DNA of 64,000 nucleotides, taken from positions 992,001 to 1,056,000 of the forward strand of contig OZ218951.1 of the NCBI GenBank assembly GCA_965112735.1, written 5' to 3'. Within the stretch, counting starts at the first letter, position 1. Each line of letters opens with the position of its first letter. Below are positions 15,001 through 23,539 of the stretch, in pieces. The position numbers were made by a program, and so were the translations under genes. The DNA is from Phaeosaccion multiseriatum (Eukaryota; Ochrophyta, other classes). Below the pieces are notes generated by a model. That model was not told the DNA's origin and made no database searches. It worked only from the letters and a program-made list of their open reading frames with translations.

Positions 15001-18000
15001 GGCCCTGGAGCAGCTGTTGGAGTACTGGCAGGGGCAGCTAACGGGGGCGTCTACACTGACCCTGCCCCTGGACCGACCGCACGGTGCTTTCGGCCCGCAT
15101 CTGACGGAGACTATAGGTCAAGATGGGATTGTGGGGGGGCGCGGCGGGAGTGTCGCTGTTGTTCTGCCGGCTTCGCTGATAGTGAAGCTGAGCAACCTAT
15201 GCTCGAGCAGCTCCGCCACGTTGTTTGTGGGGCTCATGGGCGCGTTCCAAGTGCTGCTGGCTCGTGTGTGCGGAGCGGAGGATGTGGTGGTGGGCACTGC
15301 GCACTTCGGAAGAGACGTGGCGCAAGGCTTGGAGGGCGTGCTGGGATGCTTCGTCAACACCCTCGCGTTCCGTCTGGGCCTGGGGGGAAACCCCAGCTTT
15401 CGGGAGGTGCTTCTTCGCGTGCAAGTCGCGTATCTGGGTGCCATGAAGCATGCCGAGGCACCGTTCCACAAGGTGGTGGAGCGGGCCCAGCTGGGCAGAA
15501 AGAGTGGTGGCAAGGCGCTACAAGCCTTCTTTGTACTGCAGGAGGGAAATGCCAGCGCCGTGGAGGAGGAGGCCCAGCTGTCAGCTGGAGCACTCCACAA
15601 GATCATGACGGAGGAGGCTGGAGAGCAGCAGGCCAATAATCTTAGCAAGACTGACATCGAGCTATGCCTTGTGCGCAGCACGGACAGTGCGTCGGACATG
15701 CACGGCAGCCTGTGCTACAATATGGCGGTGTTCGACCAGGCCACAGTGGAGACCCTGGCGCGGAGCTTCCTGGCGCTGCTGGAGAGTGCAGTGGGCAGGC
15801 CGGGCGAGAGCGTGTGGAAGCTGGGTCTCTCGGCACACGAGGACCGTGTGAAGGTGGTGGAGACGCTGAGCGGCGCTGCACTGGTGGCGGAGGATGCCAA
15901 TGGAGATGAGGAGGGAGGTGCAGAGGAAGCATCGCCACCACCGCCCCTCCTGCACGCGGCTTTCGAAGAGATGGCCTCTCGTAGTCCGGAGCAGGAAGCC
16001 CTGCACGAGTATGAAACAGGTCGGGTGATGAGCTACGGGGAGCTCAATGGGCATGCGAATACGGTGGCGTGCATGCTGCAGGGGAGGGGCGTGCGGCCGG
16101 AGTGCCTGGTGGGGGTGCTGATTGCTGGGGACTGCGTGGAGGCGGTTGTGGCAGTGCTGGGCGTGCTCAAGGCCGGGGCGGCGTACGTGCCCCTGGATCC
16201 CGAGCATCCCGATGACAGGCTGTCGATGATCGCACAAGACGCAGGGCTGAGCGTCGTTCTGACGACGGCAAAGGCAGCAGGCGAGTCTGAGGGGCTGGAA
16301 TCCGCCGATGCCAGCTTAGCGCGGCGTGTCGGAGACGTGAGCTGTGTGGACGTGGTGGCTGTGATGCAAGTGGAGAGTACCGCGGAGCCTGTGTGCCACG
16401 CGGTGGGCGAGAGCATGGCGTACGTGATCTACACATCCGGTAGCACAGGCCGGCCAAAGGGCGTGATGATTGAGCACAGAAGCACGGCCTGCTTCATGGC
16501 GACTCTCTACGAATTCGAACTGACAGTGACAGCATCTTCGCGCGTGCTTCTGAGCAGCGCTTTGACTTTCGATGTGTCTATGGCGTTGCTGTTCGGGACG
16601 TTGTCGTGTGGGGCGACGCTGTGTTTGGCAGAGAAGGGCTCCCTGCTGAACGACCTGCCGGAGCTGATACGGTATTTCGGGGTGACGGAAGCTGAATTCA
16701 CCCCCTCACTGTTGTCACTGCTGAAACCGGGAGACATTATGGAGGAGGGCACCTTACGGTCCATCGCTTTGGGTGGGGAGACGGTGAAGCAGGATCAAGT
16801 GGACATGTGGAGGCACCATGTGCGCCTCGTTAATAGCTACGGTCCAACAGAGGCGACGGTTTCCGCGACCGCACATGAGTACTCCTCTGGGGCCCTGTCG
16901 AGCGCATCTGTCATCGGCAAGCCTCTGACCGGCGTGCAAGTGTATGTGGTGGACAAGCGTCTGCAGCTGGTGCCTCAGGGCGTGGAGGGCGAGCTGTGCA
17001 TTGGGGGGAGACAGCTGGCGCGTGGGTACTTGAACCGCCCAGAGCTCACGTCGAAGGCCTTCATCCCCGCGCCCTTCTTGACGGACCAGCGCAGAGTGTA
17101 TCGTACGGTAAGTCGAAAAGGTTGCCCATGGGTGTGCGGCTTTTTGTGTGTGCGTGTATTGTGTGTACATTTGGCTTGCTTTTGGCATGTCATGCAGTGA
17201 CAAGCAGAGCGCAGGGGGGGGTGGAGGTAGTTTTCTCTGCTGCCTATGGTGTAGTGTTCTGATCTGACGCGTCTCAAACATAACACGTTCGGACAGGGTG
17301 ACTTGGTGCGGCAGCTGGCAGACGGATCGCTGGTGTTTAGCGGTCGCCGAGACTCTCAAGTGAAGGTGCGCGGCTATCGCATTGAGCTGGGCGAGGTGGA
17401 GGCTGCGCTGCTCCATCAACGGGGGGTGGTGAGCGCTGTGGCAGCGGTGGACAGAGAGCGCGAGATGATTGTGGCGGCTCTGACACCTTCTAGCGCCGAA
17501 GTTGAGATGGTGCTGCAAGGAGTGAGCAGACTGCTACCGTCATACATGGTGCCGAGCACGGCTGTGGCCGTGGATGCTGTGCTGTGGGTGCCGTGGCCGT
17601 GGATGCTCTACCGATGACGAGCAGTGGAAAGAGAGACGTGAAAGAGGTGCTGAGGATGATCAAGGCGGAAGCGAAGGGAAACAAAACCGCTGTAAAGGCG
17701 TCCGACGGCGACGAGGCGTTAGGCGACACTGCCCGCCAAGTGCTGGGCATCCTGAGGCAGGCCACGGAGCAGCCTCACTTGCAGGCCAATGACGACTTGT
17801 TCGCAGAGGGAGGAACATCGTTGAGTGCGGCTCAGGCGGTTTCGCGTATCCGGGCAGAGGTTCCCGGCTTCGAGGTGAGTGACTTTGAGCACAAAGCTTT
17901 CGTTGTGTTGTGTCTCGCCCTTGTTGCTGACCCTGTTGTGTCTGTGTGACTCCTGCAGGCTCTGACAGTAATGCAGATCTTCCAGAACCGAACCGCTGTG

Positions 18001-20595
18001 GCACTTTCAGTGCTTGGTGCCGCGGAGGAGGGCGGAGGTAGAGGAGACAGCGGGCAAGAGTCGTCGGCAGCAAGCGAAGCCCGACTGAAGGACGAGGAGC
18101 GCGATTTCGAGTCAGCCGGTGAAGAAGGGGAAGCGATGAAAGCGCACCGGAGGCCCAGCACTGGCAACCAAGTGGTGCTGCAGGTTCTGAGTTGGCTGCT
18201 CGTTGTTGCTGTGCTCAGCGGCGGGTTTTCTCCCAGCTTCGTTGGCGTGTACTTGTTACGTAGAGCAGGGCGCGGCAATACGACGATTCTTTCTTGGCTA
18301 CCACTCCTCGTCGTCGTGTCAGTAAGTTGGGTCCTTGCCCTGATTGCAGTGGTGAAGTGGGCTGTGCTTGGCCGCATGCGACCGGGGCGATGGTCCGTGA
18401 GGAGCTCATACTACTGGCGGTGGTATGCTGTGCAGAATGTGCTGAAACTGGCCGCACGGCTGATTTCTGTTCTCCGTGGTACCTTCGCCTTGCGGGTGTG
18501 GAACCGCCTGCTGGGGGCACGAATCAGTGGAAGCGCGCGCTTAGAGAGCTGGCTGCTGCACGAGCATGACTTGATCGAGATTGGAGAAGGGGCCGTGATC
18601 GAGTACGGAGCCGTCATTCGCCCGTCTGTCATTACTCGAAATGGCATGCTCCATGTCCATCGCGTGAGGATCGGGAAGGGAGCAAAGGTGGGCATACTGT
18701 CCAACGTGTGTCCGTCTCCCTGGGAGGGGGGGCAGACGCAGGAGGGGGAGGAGGGCCTGGATGAGGAGCTAAAGGACTTGGTCATCGGCGAGGGGATGGA
18801 GCTCGGTCCGTACGCGTCGCTCGGCCATTCGCTACTTTCTGGCCCGCTGGCAGAGGTCGAACGCGAGCAGGGGCTGCGGCGGGCAGGAAAGGAGCTTTTT
18901 GCCTTGGCCCTGCTTTCAGTGACCAACTTGGGGTCGTACCTGCTGCCCCTCTGGATACTTGTGCTTGCCGGTGGGGGTGATGTGGACGACGCGGGGGAGA
19001 GTGTCCCCATCTTCGCTCGTACATTGGCGTTCCCCGTGCTGCTGCTGATCGGAAGCATGCTGTACATGGTGGCAGTGCTATCGATACAGCGTGTATTCTT
19101 GCTGCTCGGCCCCAGCGCCACCACACGGCTGTCACTCGGAGTTCTTCAGGAGAGTCCTCTCTTCAAGGTTGGCTTCCTTCTTGTGGCAAAATGTGGGCTC
19201 AACCGTGTTTTTGCTTCCGCCATGGGCGCCAAGCTGGAGCGGGGGTGCGCACTTTCTACCCTTCCTATCACTACGATATGGGAGAAGCTCAGGATAGGGG
19301 AAAACTCCCAGCTCGCGGGCTCTGTGCACCTTTTCGCTGATGCGGGTGCCCGTGGAGACGAGGATACGCAAAGCATCACAATCGGCCGCTTCAGCATTGT
19401 TGCGAACGAAGCTCTTCTCCTAGGCGGAGCTTGCATTGGGGACGGAAGCACGGTCGCAGATCGCACCGTTGTGAGTGGAGACGACGACGTACCGTGCAAC
19501 TCTTCTGTAGTGGGCGCCCCTCGGCCGTTTGTATTGCCGAACCCAATGAGTGCTGCTGCTGAGAAGGATGGCGTCGATGCAGCAGCCAGTCTTCCTGTTC
19601 CGTCGAGGATGCAGAATGCGCTGCGTGGGCTTGCGACTGTGGTGCTGCTCCTCGGCGCATGGTGTCCGGGGGTGTTGATCAGCGCGTCGGTAGCTGACCT
19701 GCTGTTGCGCAATGGCCATGTGCATGGGGCTGCCGCCTTCTGTCCCTTCGTCCTTCCAGAAGTGGTGGCGAGGGATACACTGAGCGAGAGCCATACTGGA
19801 GTGTTCTTTCTTGTGTTGGGGAGCTTCGTCTTTCAAGTTCTCATGGCCTTGGCGGGCGCTTGCTCAGCCATTCATTTCCATCGAGTTCTGGGCACATCCT
19901 TGCATGCCAAAGAGGGGCAGCCTCCCATAGCGCTCGATTCGCCTTCGCTGGATATATACCACTTGGGCAGCATGGCCCCTGGCTTCATTGAGGATCTCTG
20001 TATCAAGTACTTCGCGGGCGGGCCGGTGTACGCGGCGTGGCTGCGGCTGCTGGGGGCAAGTGTTGGCAAGGACACATCTTTATGGCTCAGGCCTACTGAT
20101 GCGCATCTTCTCGTCATTGGAGACGAAGCGGTGGTGTTGCAAGACTCCACAATCTTCGCGCACACCATCGAAGGCACGGGAGGGTTCGTCTTCAAGACTG
20201 TGCAAGTCGAGGAGAACGCGTGGCTCGGAGCAAGGGCTCACTTGCAGCCTGGATGCCGCGTTGAAGCAGGAGCTAACGTTGGTGACTTGAGCATGGCCAT
20301 GAGAGGTGAAAGTGTCACCAATTCAAAGCGTGGAGACGTGGCGTGGGTGGGCATACCGCTGAGAAAGCACGTCTTGTCCTCCCGAGCGCTCGCTGCGCCG
20401 CGTCACGGAACGGAGCTGGACAGCGGCAGAGCCCCGGCAGAAGAGCGAACCCTTCGCAACAAGGGCAGAGGGGGGTCGAGGAGACATGTGCTTCGAGAGA
20501 GAAGCAGCCCTCGCCGAGGAGGAGCGTCTTTCCGGCGGAAGAGTGTGCATCAGCCTGGGGAGACCAAGAATGCGGATAGATTCGATGTAGTTTGA
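1..20595 (+). CDS. Multi-module nonribosomal peptide synthetase, 5' end outside window
   Basis: Exons: <1-2197, 2388-2942, 3047-5923, 6110-6664, 6769-9645, 9839-10393, 10498-13389, 13581-14135, 14240-17107, 17297-17874, 17959-20595 (stop TGA). All introns are GT-AG and phase 0. About 6,380 codons are visible. The protein would activate amino acids as adenylates, load them on carrier domains and join them. Each module is condensation-adenylation-thiolation: C motifs [16 protein letters not shown] and [11 protein letters not shown] motifs [22 protein letters not shown] (split by an intron), [20 protein letters not shown] and the A10-like TSSGKRD; T motif [10 protein letters not shown] with the phosphopantetheine serine. 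No epimerase, methyltransferase or thioesterase is visible; the protein ends in a transmembrane Pls/PosA-type terminal domain. The frame is broken at 17579-17607. Product unknown. The NRPS call is very secure; functionality is not, because of the frameshift. Confidence 0.93.
3047..6768 (+). other. NRPS module 2 (C-A-T) with its introns
   Basis: Complete module, 3722 bp from carrier-intron end to carrier-intron end. C-domain HHSIMDG lies near 3634-3654. Introns are 5924-6109 (inside YRTGD) and 6665-6768. Predicted pocket D-A-E-H-I-L-S-I-A-K. The A3 core reads [11 protein letters not shown] rather than [11 protein letters not shown], and the residue before YRT is Cys-Arg-Val where the other modules have Arg-Arg-Val; neither change hits an invariant catalytic residue. 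The first 270 or so residues are the same as in module 3. Confidence 0.88.
6769..10497 (+). other. NRPS module 3 (C-A-T) with its introns
   Basis: Complete module, 3729 bp. C-domain HHSIMDG near 7356-7376. Introns 9646-9838 and 10394-10497. Predicted pocket D-V-A-Y-I-L-S-V-S-K. Where the other modules read SIALGGE after the A4 region this module has SIALIGE, a change beside a pocket position. Its second half, from inside the YRT/GD intron through the carrier domain, matches module 4 base for base as far as I can read. Confidence 0.88.
10498..14239 (+). other. NRPS module 4 (C-A-T) with its introns
   Basis: Complete module, 3742 bp. C-domain HHSIMDG near 11085-11105. Introns 13390-13580 and 14136-14239. 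Predicted pocket D-M-A-V-I-L-A-M-A-K. The A3-A5 segment (about 12500-13180) resembles module 1 rather than its neighbours. An extra arginine codon lies near 11932 (LVRRSTDS where the others read LVRSTDS). Confidence 0.88.
14240..17958 (+). other. NRPS module 5 (C-A-T), frame broken near A10
   Basis: Last module, 3719 bp. C-domain HHSIMDG near 14827-14847. Introns 17108-17296 and 17875-17958; the last is 84 bp and unrelated in sequence to the 104-bp carrier introns of the other modules. Predicted pocket D-V-A-E-I-L-S-V-S-K. The carrier domain is more divergent ([20 protein letters not shown]). A 29-bp insertion at 17579-17607, just before the lysine-bearing A10 motif, shifts the frame and leads to a stop at about 17617. 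Confidence 0.85.
17579..17607 (+). other. 29-bp frame-breaking insertion in module 5 adenylation domain
   Basis: Modules 1-4 read straight from GCTGTGGCCATGGATGCT into CTACC (the PMTSSGKRD coding region). Module 5 has 29 extra bases here that end in a second copy of GTGGCCGTGGATGCT. Exon 17297-17874 is therefore 578 bp instead of 549, and codons before and after are in different frames. No GT-AG pair that I can see in the stretch restores the frame. Confidence 0.9.
17959..20595 (+). other. NRPS terminal domain: six membrane segments plus hexapeptide beta-helices
   Basis: This 878-residue exon is fused to the last carrier domain (ALTVMQIF continues the carrier helix). Six hydrophobic segments lie near 18170-18260, 18284-18375, 18895-18970, 19010-19110, 19615-19705 and 19795-19880. 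Between and after them are three stretches of hexapeptide-repeat (left-handed beta-helix, acyltransferase-like) sequence, for example [31 protein letters not shown] and [16 protein letters not shown]. This arrangement is that of the terminal domain of Pls/PosA-family synthetases (TIGR02353; Pls makes epsilon-poly-L-lysine), which ends synthetases lacking a thioesterase and places them in a membrane. In Pls the soluble subdomains catalyse chain extension; whether these do is inference. The C-terminal 80 residues are basic and unstructured. Confidence 0.8.
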
Positions 20596-20831
20596 TCCCT
20601 CTAGTAAGATACGGGCGATTGATGTATACTTGGCTGGCTGGTCCCGGACCCATGATCGATGGGTGGATCCGCTTATCCGCCATGGCGCGCATCTCCGTGC
20701 TTGTGAACGAGCTCCGTGAGCGCGTGGACCAATTGTTGTTCGACAAGATGGAGTGCCCGGGTCTTGACATCACCGCAAGCCCGGTGGTACATGTGCTGGT
20801 GACGCTGCTGCTCACGGACGGGATGGCCTAG
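20592..20831 (+). pseudogene. Possible C-terminal fragment of a serine palmitoyltransferase LCB1-like protein
   Basis: An open frame directly overlapping the NRPS stop. Its later part, LVNELRERVDQLL then PGLDI and SPVVHVLV, has the spacing of the end of LCB1-type pyridoxal-phosphate enzymes, where a helix is followed by a PGL/SGL turn and SPxxHLxL. It begins with no convincing start context and runs into a purine-rich tract, so it is at most an exon relic. It could equally be chance or a 3' UTR. Confidence 0.2.
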
Positions 20832-21360
20832 GGGGAGGGGAGGGGAGGAGGAGCGGAGGGGAAGGACAGGGAGGAGGGAGGAGGGAGGAGGAAGGAGCGA
20901 GGAAGGGAGAGAGGAAGGCCGAAGAGTCGTGGTAGAGGAGGGGCCAGAGAAGACAAGGGGGATGCGGCTTACATGATGCAGGCAGCGTGTGGAGCACGCA
21001 GCGAGAGGCCAAGTACGAGGTGCAGAAAGGAGCACAGCAGGTAGGGATGGCACTGGACGCGGAGGGAGGCATGGCAGGGGGGGGGGGGGGGAAGCGAATC
21101 GCGGCGGAGGAGGGAGCACACCATCCAAGGGGGGCAGCAAAGGGAGGCGTGGTGGAAGAGGGAGCACAGCACGTCAGGGGGGGGGGGAGGGAGGCGGGGT
21201 GGGGGGGGGGGCGTGGGGGCAAAAGTGGAGGAGAGAGTGGTGCCGATAGCAGAGGGAAGACCCCTTCCGGGGGCGGAGGAGGGGGTGGAAGTGGAGGTGG
21301 GGGCACAGTAGGGGGTGATTTGAGGACTGCGCCGGCTCACGGCGCTGGGAGAATGTAAGT
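20830..21360 (+). repeat. Purine-rich G/A tract, no gene seen
   Basis: Strongly strand-biased G+A sequence with several runs of nine or more G. A loose unit GGAGCACA(C/G)CA recurs near 21030, 21113 and 21165. The long open frames on both strands are products of base bias. Confidence 0.6.
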
Positions 21361-21900
21361 GTATGGGCAGGACATCGACATTGGATATCGAGGAGGTCCG
21401 TTTCTGTCAAATTCGGAACAGTGGGAGGGGCGGTTCAGTGACGAGGCCGTGTAGGGGGGCAAAGTGACAAGGCCGTGTAGTAGCTAGGCAAAGGAGTATC
21501 AGGACAAGGACATCAAGGACATTGAGGCAAGTGTAAGGACAGGACATCATCGAAAGGGCTTTTTTTATATATAGCTATATACACACACTCTACTTAATCT
21601 ATCTTGGAGTGAGCGGTAGGCCTCTAGGAGGTTACTGAGAGCTGTTACGGGAAGGGTCGTCACTGCCGTGGCTCGGAGGCTAACAAGAAGCACAAAATGC
21701 ACCGCCTAGCTACTCGTCGATACTCGCAGGGGTGCCTGATCGAATGCTGGAGGCATATGAGCGGCCTATACATTTCACACCCCTGTTGCCACTGCGCTGT
21801 GCTGCTCCTGTGCTGCTCCTGCTCCTGCTTTGCTGCTCCTCCTTCACTGCTCCGCCCCACGCCTTGGGCGCCGCGTCGGCCCCACCCAATCCTCGGCTCC
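21361..21900. other. Gene-free spacer with short direct repeats
   Basis: Contains CAAGGCCGTGTAG-type repeats (about 21440-21485), repeats of GGACAT(C/T) (21500-21550) and an AT-rich stretch with TATATATAGCTATATA near 21573. No coding signal is seen. Confidence 0.5.
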
Positions 21901-23260
21901 AGACTGGCCTAGAAGCCTAGGCCTAGAGACGAAATTCGGCCGGCCTAGGGGGGCCGCAGGCCCCCGGCCTAGGCCTAGAGGGGGCCGCAGGTCCCCGGCC
22001 TAGCTAGGCCTATTCTTGGCGCAGCCCCCCCGGCCTTGGCCTAGATCGACCCTGGACAACAAGGTTACGGTGTGCGCCGGCCGTAATCAGTAATCAGCCC
22101 CCGGCCGGCGCAAAATCAGTAATCAGGCCGGCTGGTGCGGCTGTAAGCAACCAGACCGGCTGGCGCCGGTCATAATCAGTAATCAGGCCGGCTGCGCCGG
22201 CCGTAATCAGAATCAGATAATCTTGTCCAGGGTCGACTCCCTCCCTCCCTCCCTCCCTCCCTCCCTCCCTCCCTCCCTCCCTCCCTCCCTCTCTCCCTCC
22301 CTCTCTCCCTCTCTCTCTCCCTCTCTCCCTCCCTGCCTCCCTCCCTGCCTGCCTCCCTCTCTCCCTCCCTCCCTGCCTCCCACCCTCCCTCCCTCCCTCC
22401 CTCTCTCCCTCCCTCTCTCCCTCCCTTCCTCCCTCCCTCCCTCCCTCTCTCCCTCCCTCCCTCCCTCCCTCCCTCCCTCCCTCCCTCCCTCCCTCCCTCC
22501 CTCCCTCCCTCCCTCCCTCCCTCCCTCCCACCCACCCTTCCTCCCTCCCTCCCTCCCTCCCTCCCTCCCTCCCTCCCTCCCTCCCTCCCTCCCTGTGTGC
22601 GCCGGCCGTAATCAGTAATCAGCCCCCGGCTGGAGCATACTAATCAATAATCAGGCCGGCTGCCTCGGCCGTAATTACTAATCAGATAGGTCGAGGCCTA
22701 GGCCTAGAACCGCCGGCCTAGGGAGAAAAAATGGCCGGCCTAGAGCGGCCAACGGCCGCCGGCCTAGCTAGGCCTAGAGCTCGGCCCCGTGCACGCCTAG
22801 CGGCCTAGGCCTATTTTGGAAAATTGCCCGGCCTAGCGAGGGCCGTAGGCCCTCGGCCTATTTGTAGGCCGCCTAGACGGCGGCCTAGGCGGCGGCCGGA
22901 GGCCCGCGGCCTAGGGGAGACGCCAACTATATGCCCCTGGGCTGGCCTGGAACCCGCCCAAGTGTCGTCAGTTTTAAGCAAATGTTAAGGAAAAGGGAGG
23001 AGTAGACTTGACTTGGTTCGTGTTGTCTCTTTCCGCCTCGCTGGCCCTACGAGGAGGCAGGCCTACAGTCGACTAGACTACAGGTGTGCTGCTACCCATT
23101 GGCTGGGCGGCACCACGCACGCGCCCACGGTCACTGGGAGGCTGCCTGCCTAGAGGCGGGCTATAGACCGCCTAGGGCTGAAAAGTGAGCGGTCTAGAGC
23201 GGCCGGAGGGGCTGATAGAGCATAATAGGCTTCTAGGCCAGTCTGGAGCCGACAATCCCT
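21900..23260. repeat. Degenerate palindromic GGCCTAGGCC repeat domain
   Basis: Dozens of copies of GGCCTAG/CTAGGCC, often fused as the palindrome GGCCTAGGCC(TAGA), with flanking CCGCAGGCCCCCGG. Interspersed at 22070-22226 and 22597-22690 is a second unit, CGTAATCAGTAATCAG followed by GCCGGC. A tetranucleotide microsatellite (22229-22594) splits the second family. No gene is seen. Confidence 0.75.
22229..22594. repeat. CCCT tetranucleotide microsatellite
   Basis: About 365 bp of CTCC/CCCT repeats with scattered CTCT, CTGC and CCCA variants. The complementary strand is (GGGA)n and could form G-quadruplexes. It lies inside the TAATCAG repeat family, so it probably expanded within an existing array. 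Confidence 0.95.
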
Positions 23261-23539
23261 TACATGGCGGAAACCTCAAATCCCTGTTGAAACTTGACCC
23301 TTGGAAGGCAATTGGAAAAGAAAGAAAAATCCCTTCTCCTCTCCTCCAGCCAGCTCTTCCTCTTCTGTTGTACCATCGTCTGCAGTAGCGGGTGGAGGCC
23401 AGGAGGGGAGGGAAACGAGGGGGAACACACGGAAAGAGACGAAAGGTGGCGCAGGATCGCTCATTTGAAAGAAACAGGAACAGGGAGAGGGAAGAGAGCG
23501 ATAATACGAGGCAAAAGCAGCCGGTTGTCGGGCTAAAGG

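Noticed and set aside
17564-17624. A tiny intron removing the 29-bp insertion in NRPS module 5
   Set aside because: Tested GT sites at 17564 and 17579 with the AG at 17624: neither restores the downstream frame and both would delete part of the A10 motif.
22229-22594. CCCT array as a telomere or CRISPR array
   Set aside because: The unit is CCCT without the T/A-containing telomeric hexamer or heptamer, is internal to a chromosome region with genes on both sides, and has no unique spacers.
22094-22618. Open frames of Glu-Gly-Gly-Arg or Pro-Ser-Leu repeats over 119-145 residues
   Set aside because: They are translations of the CCCT microsatellite in a gene-free repeat region.
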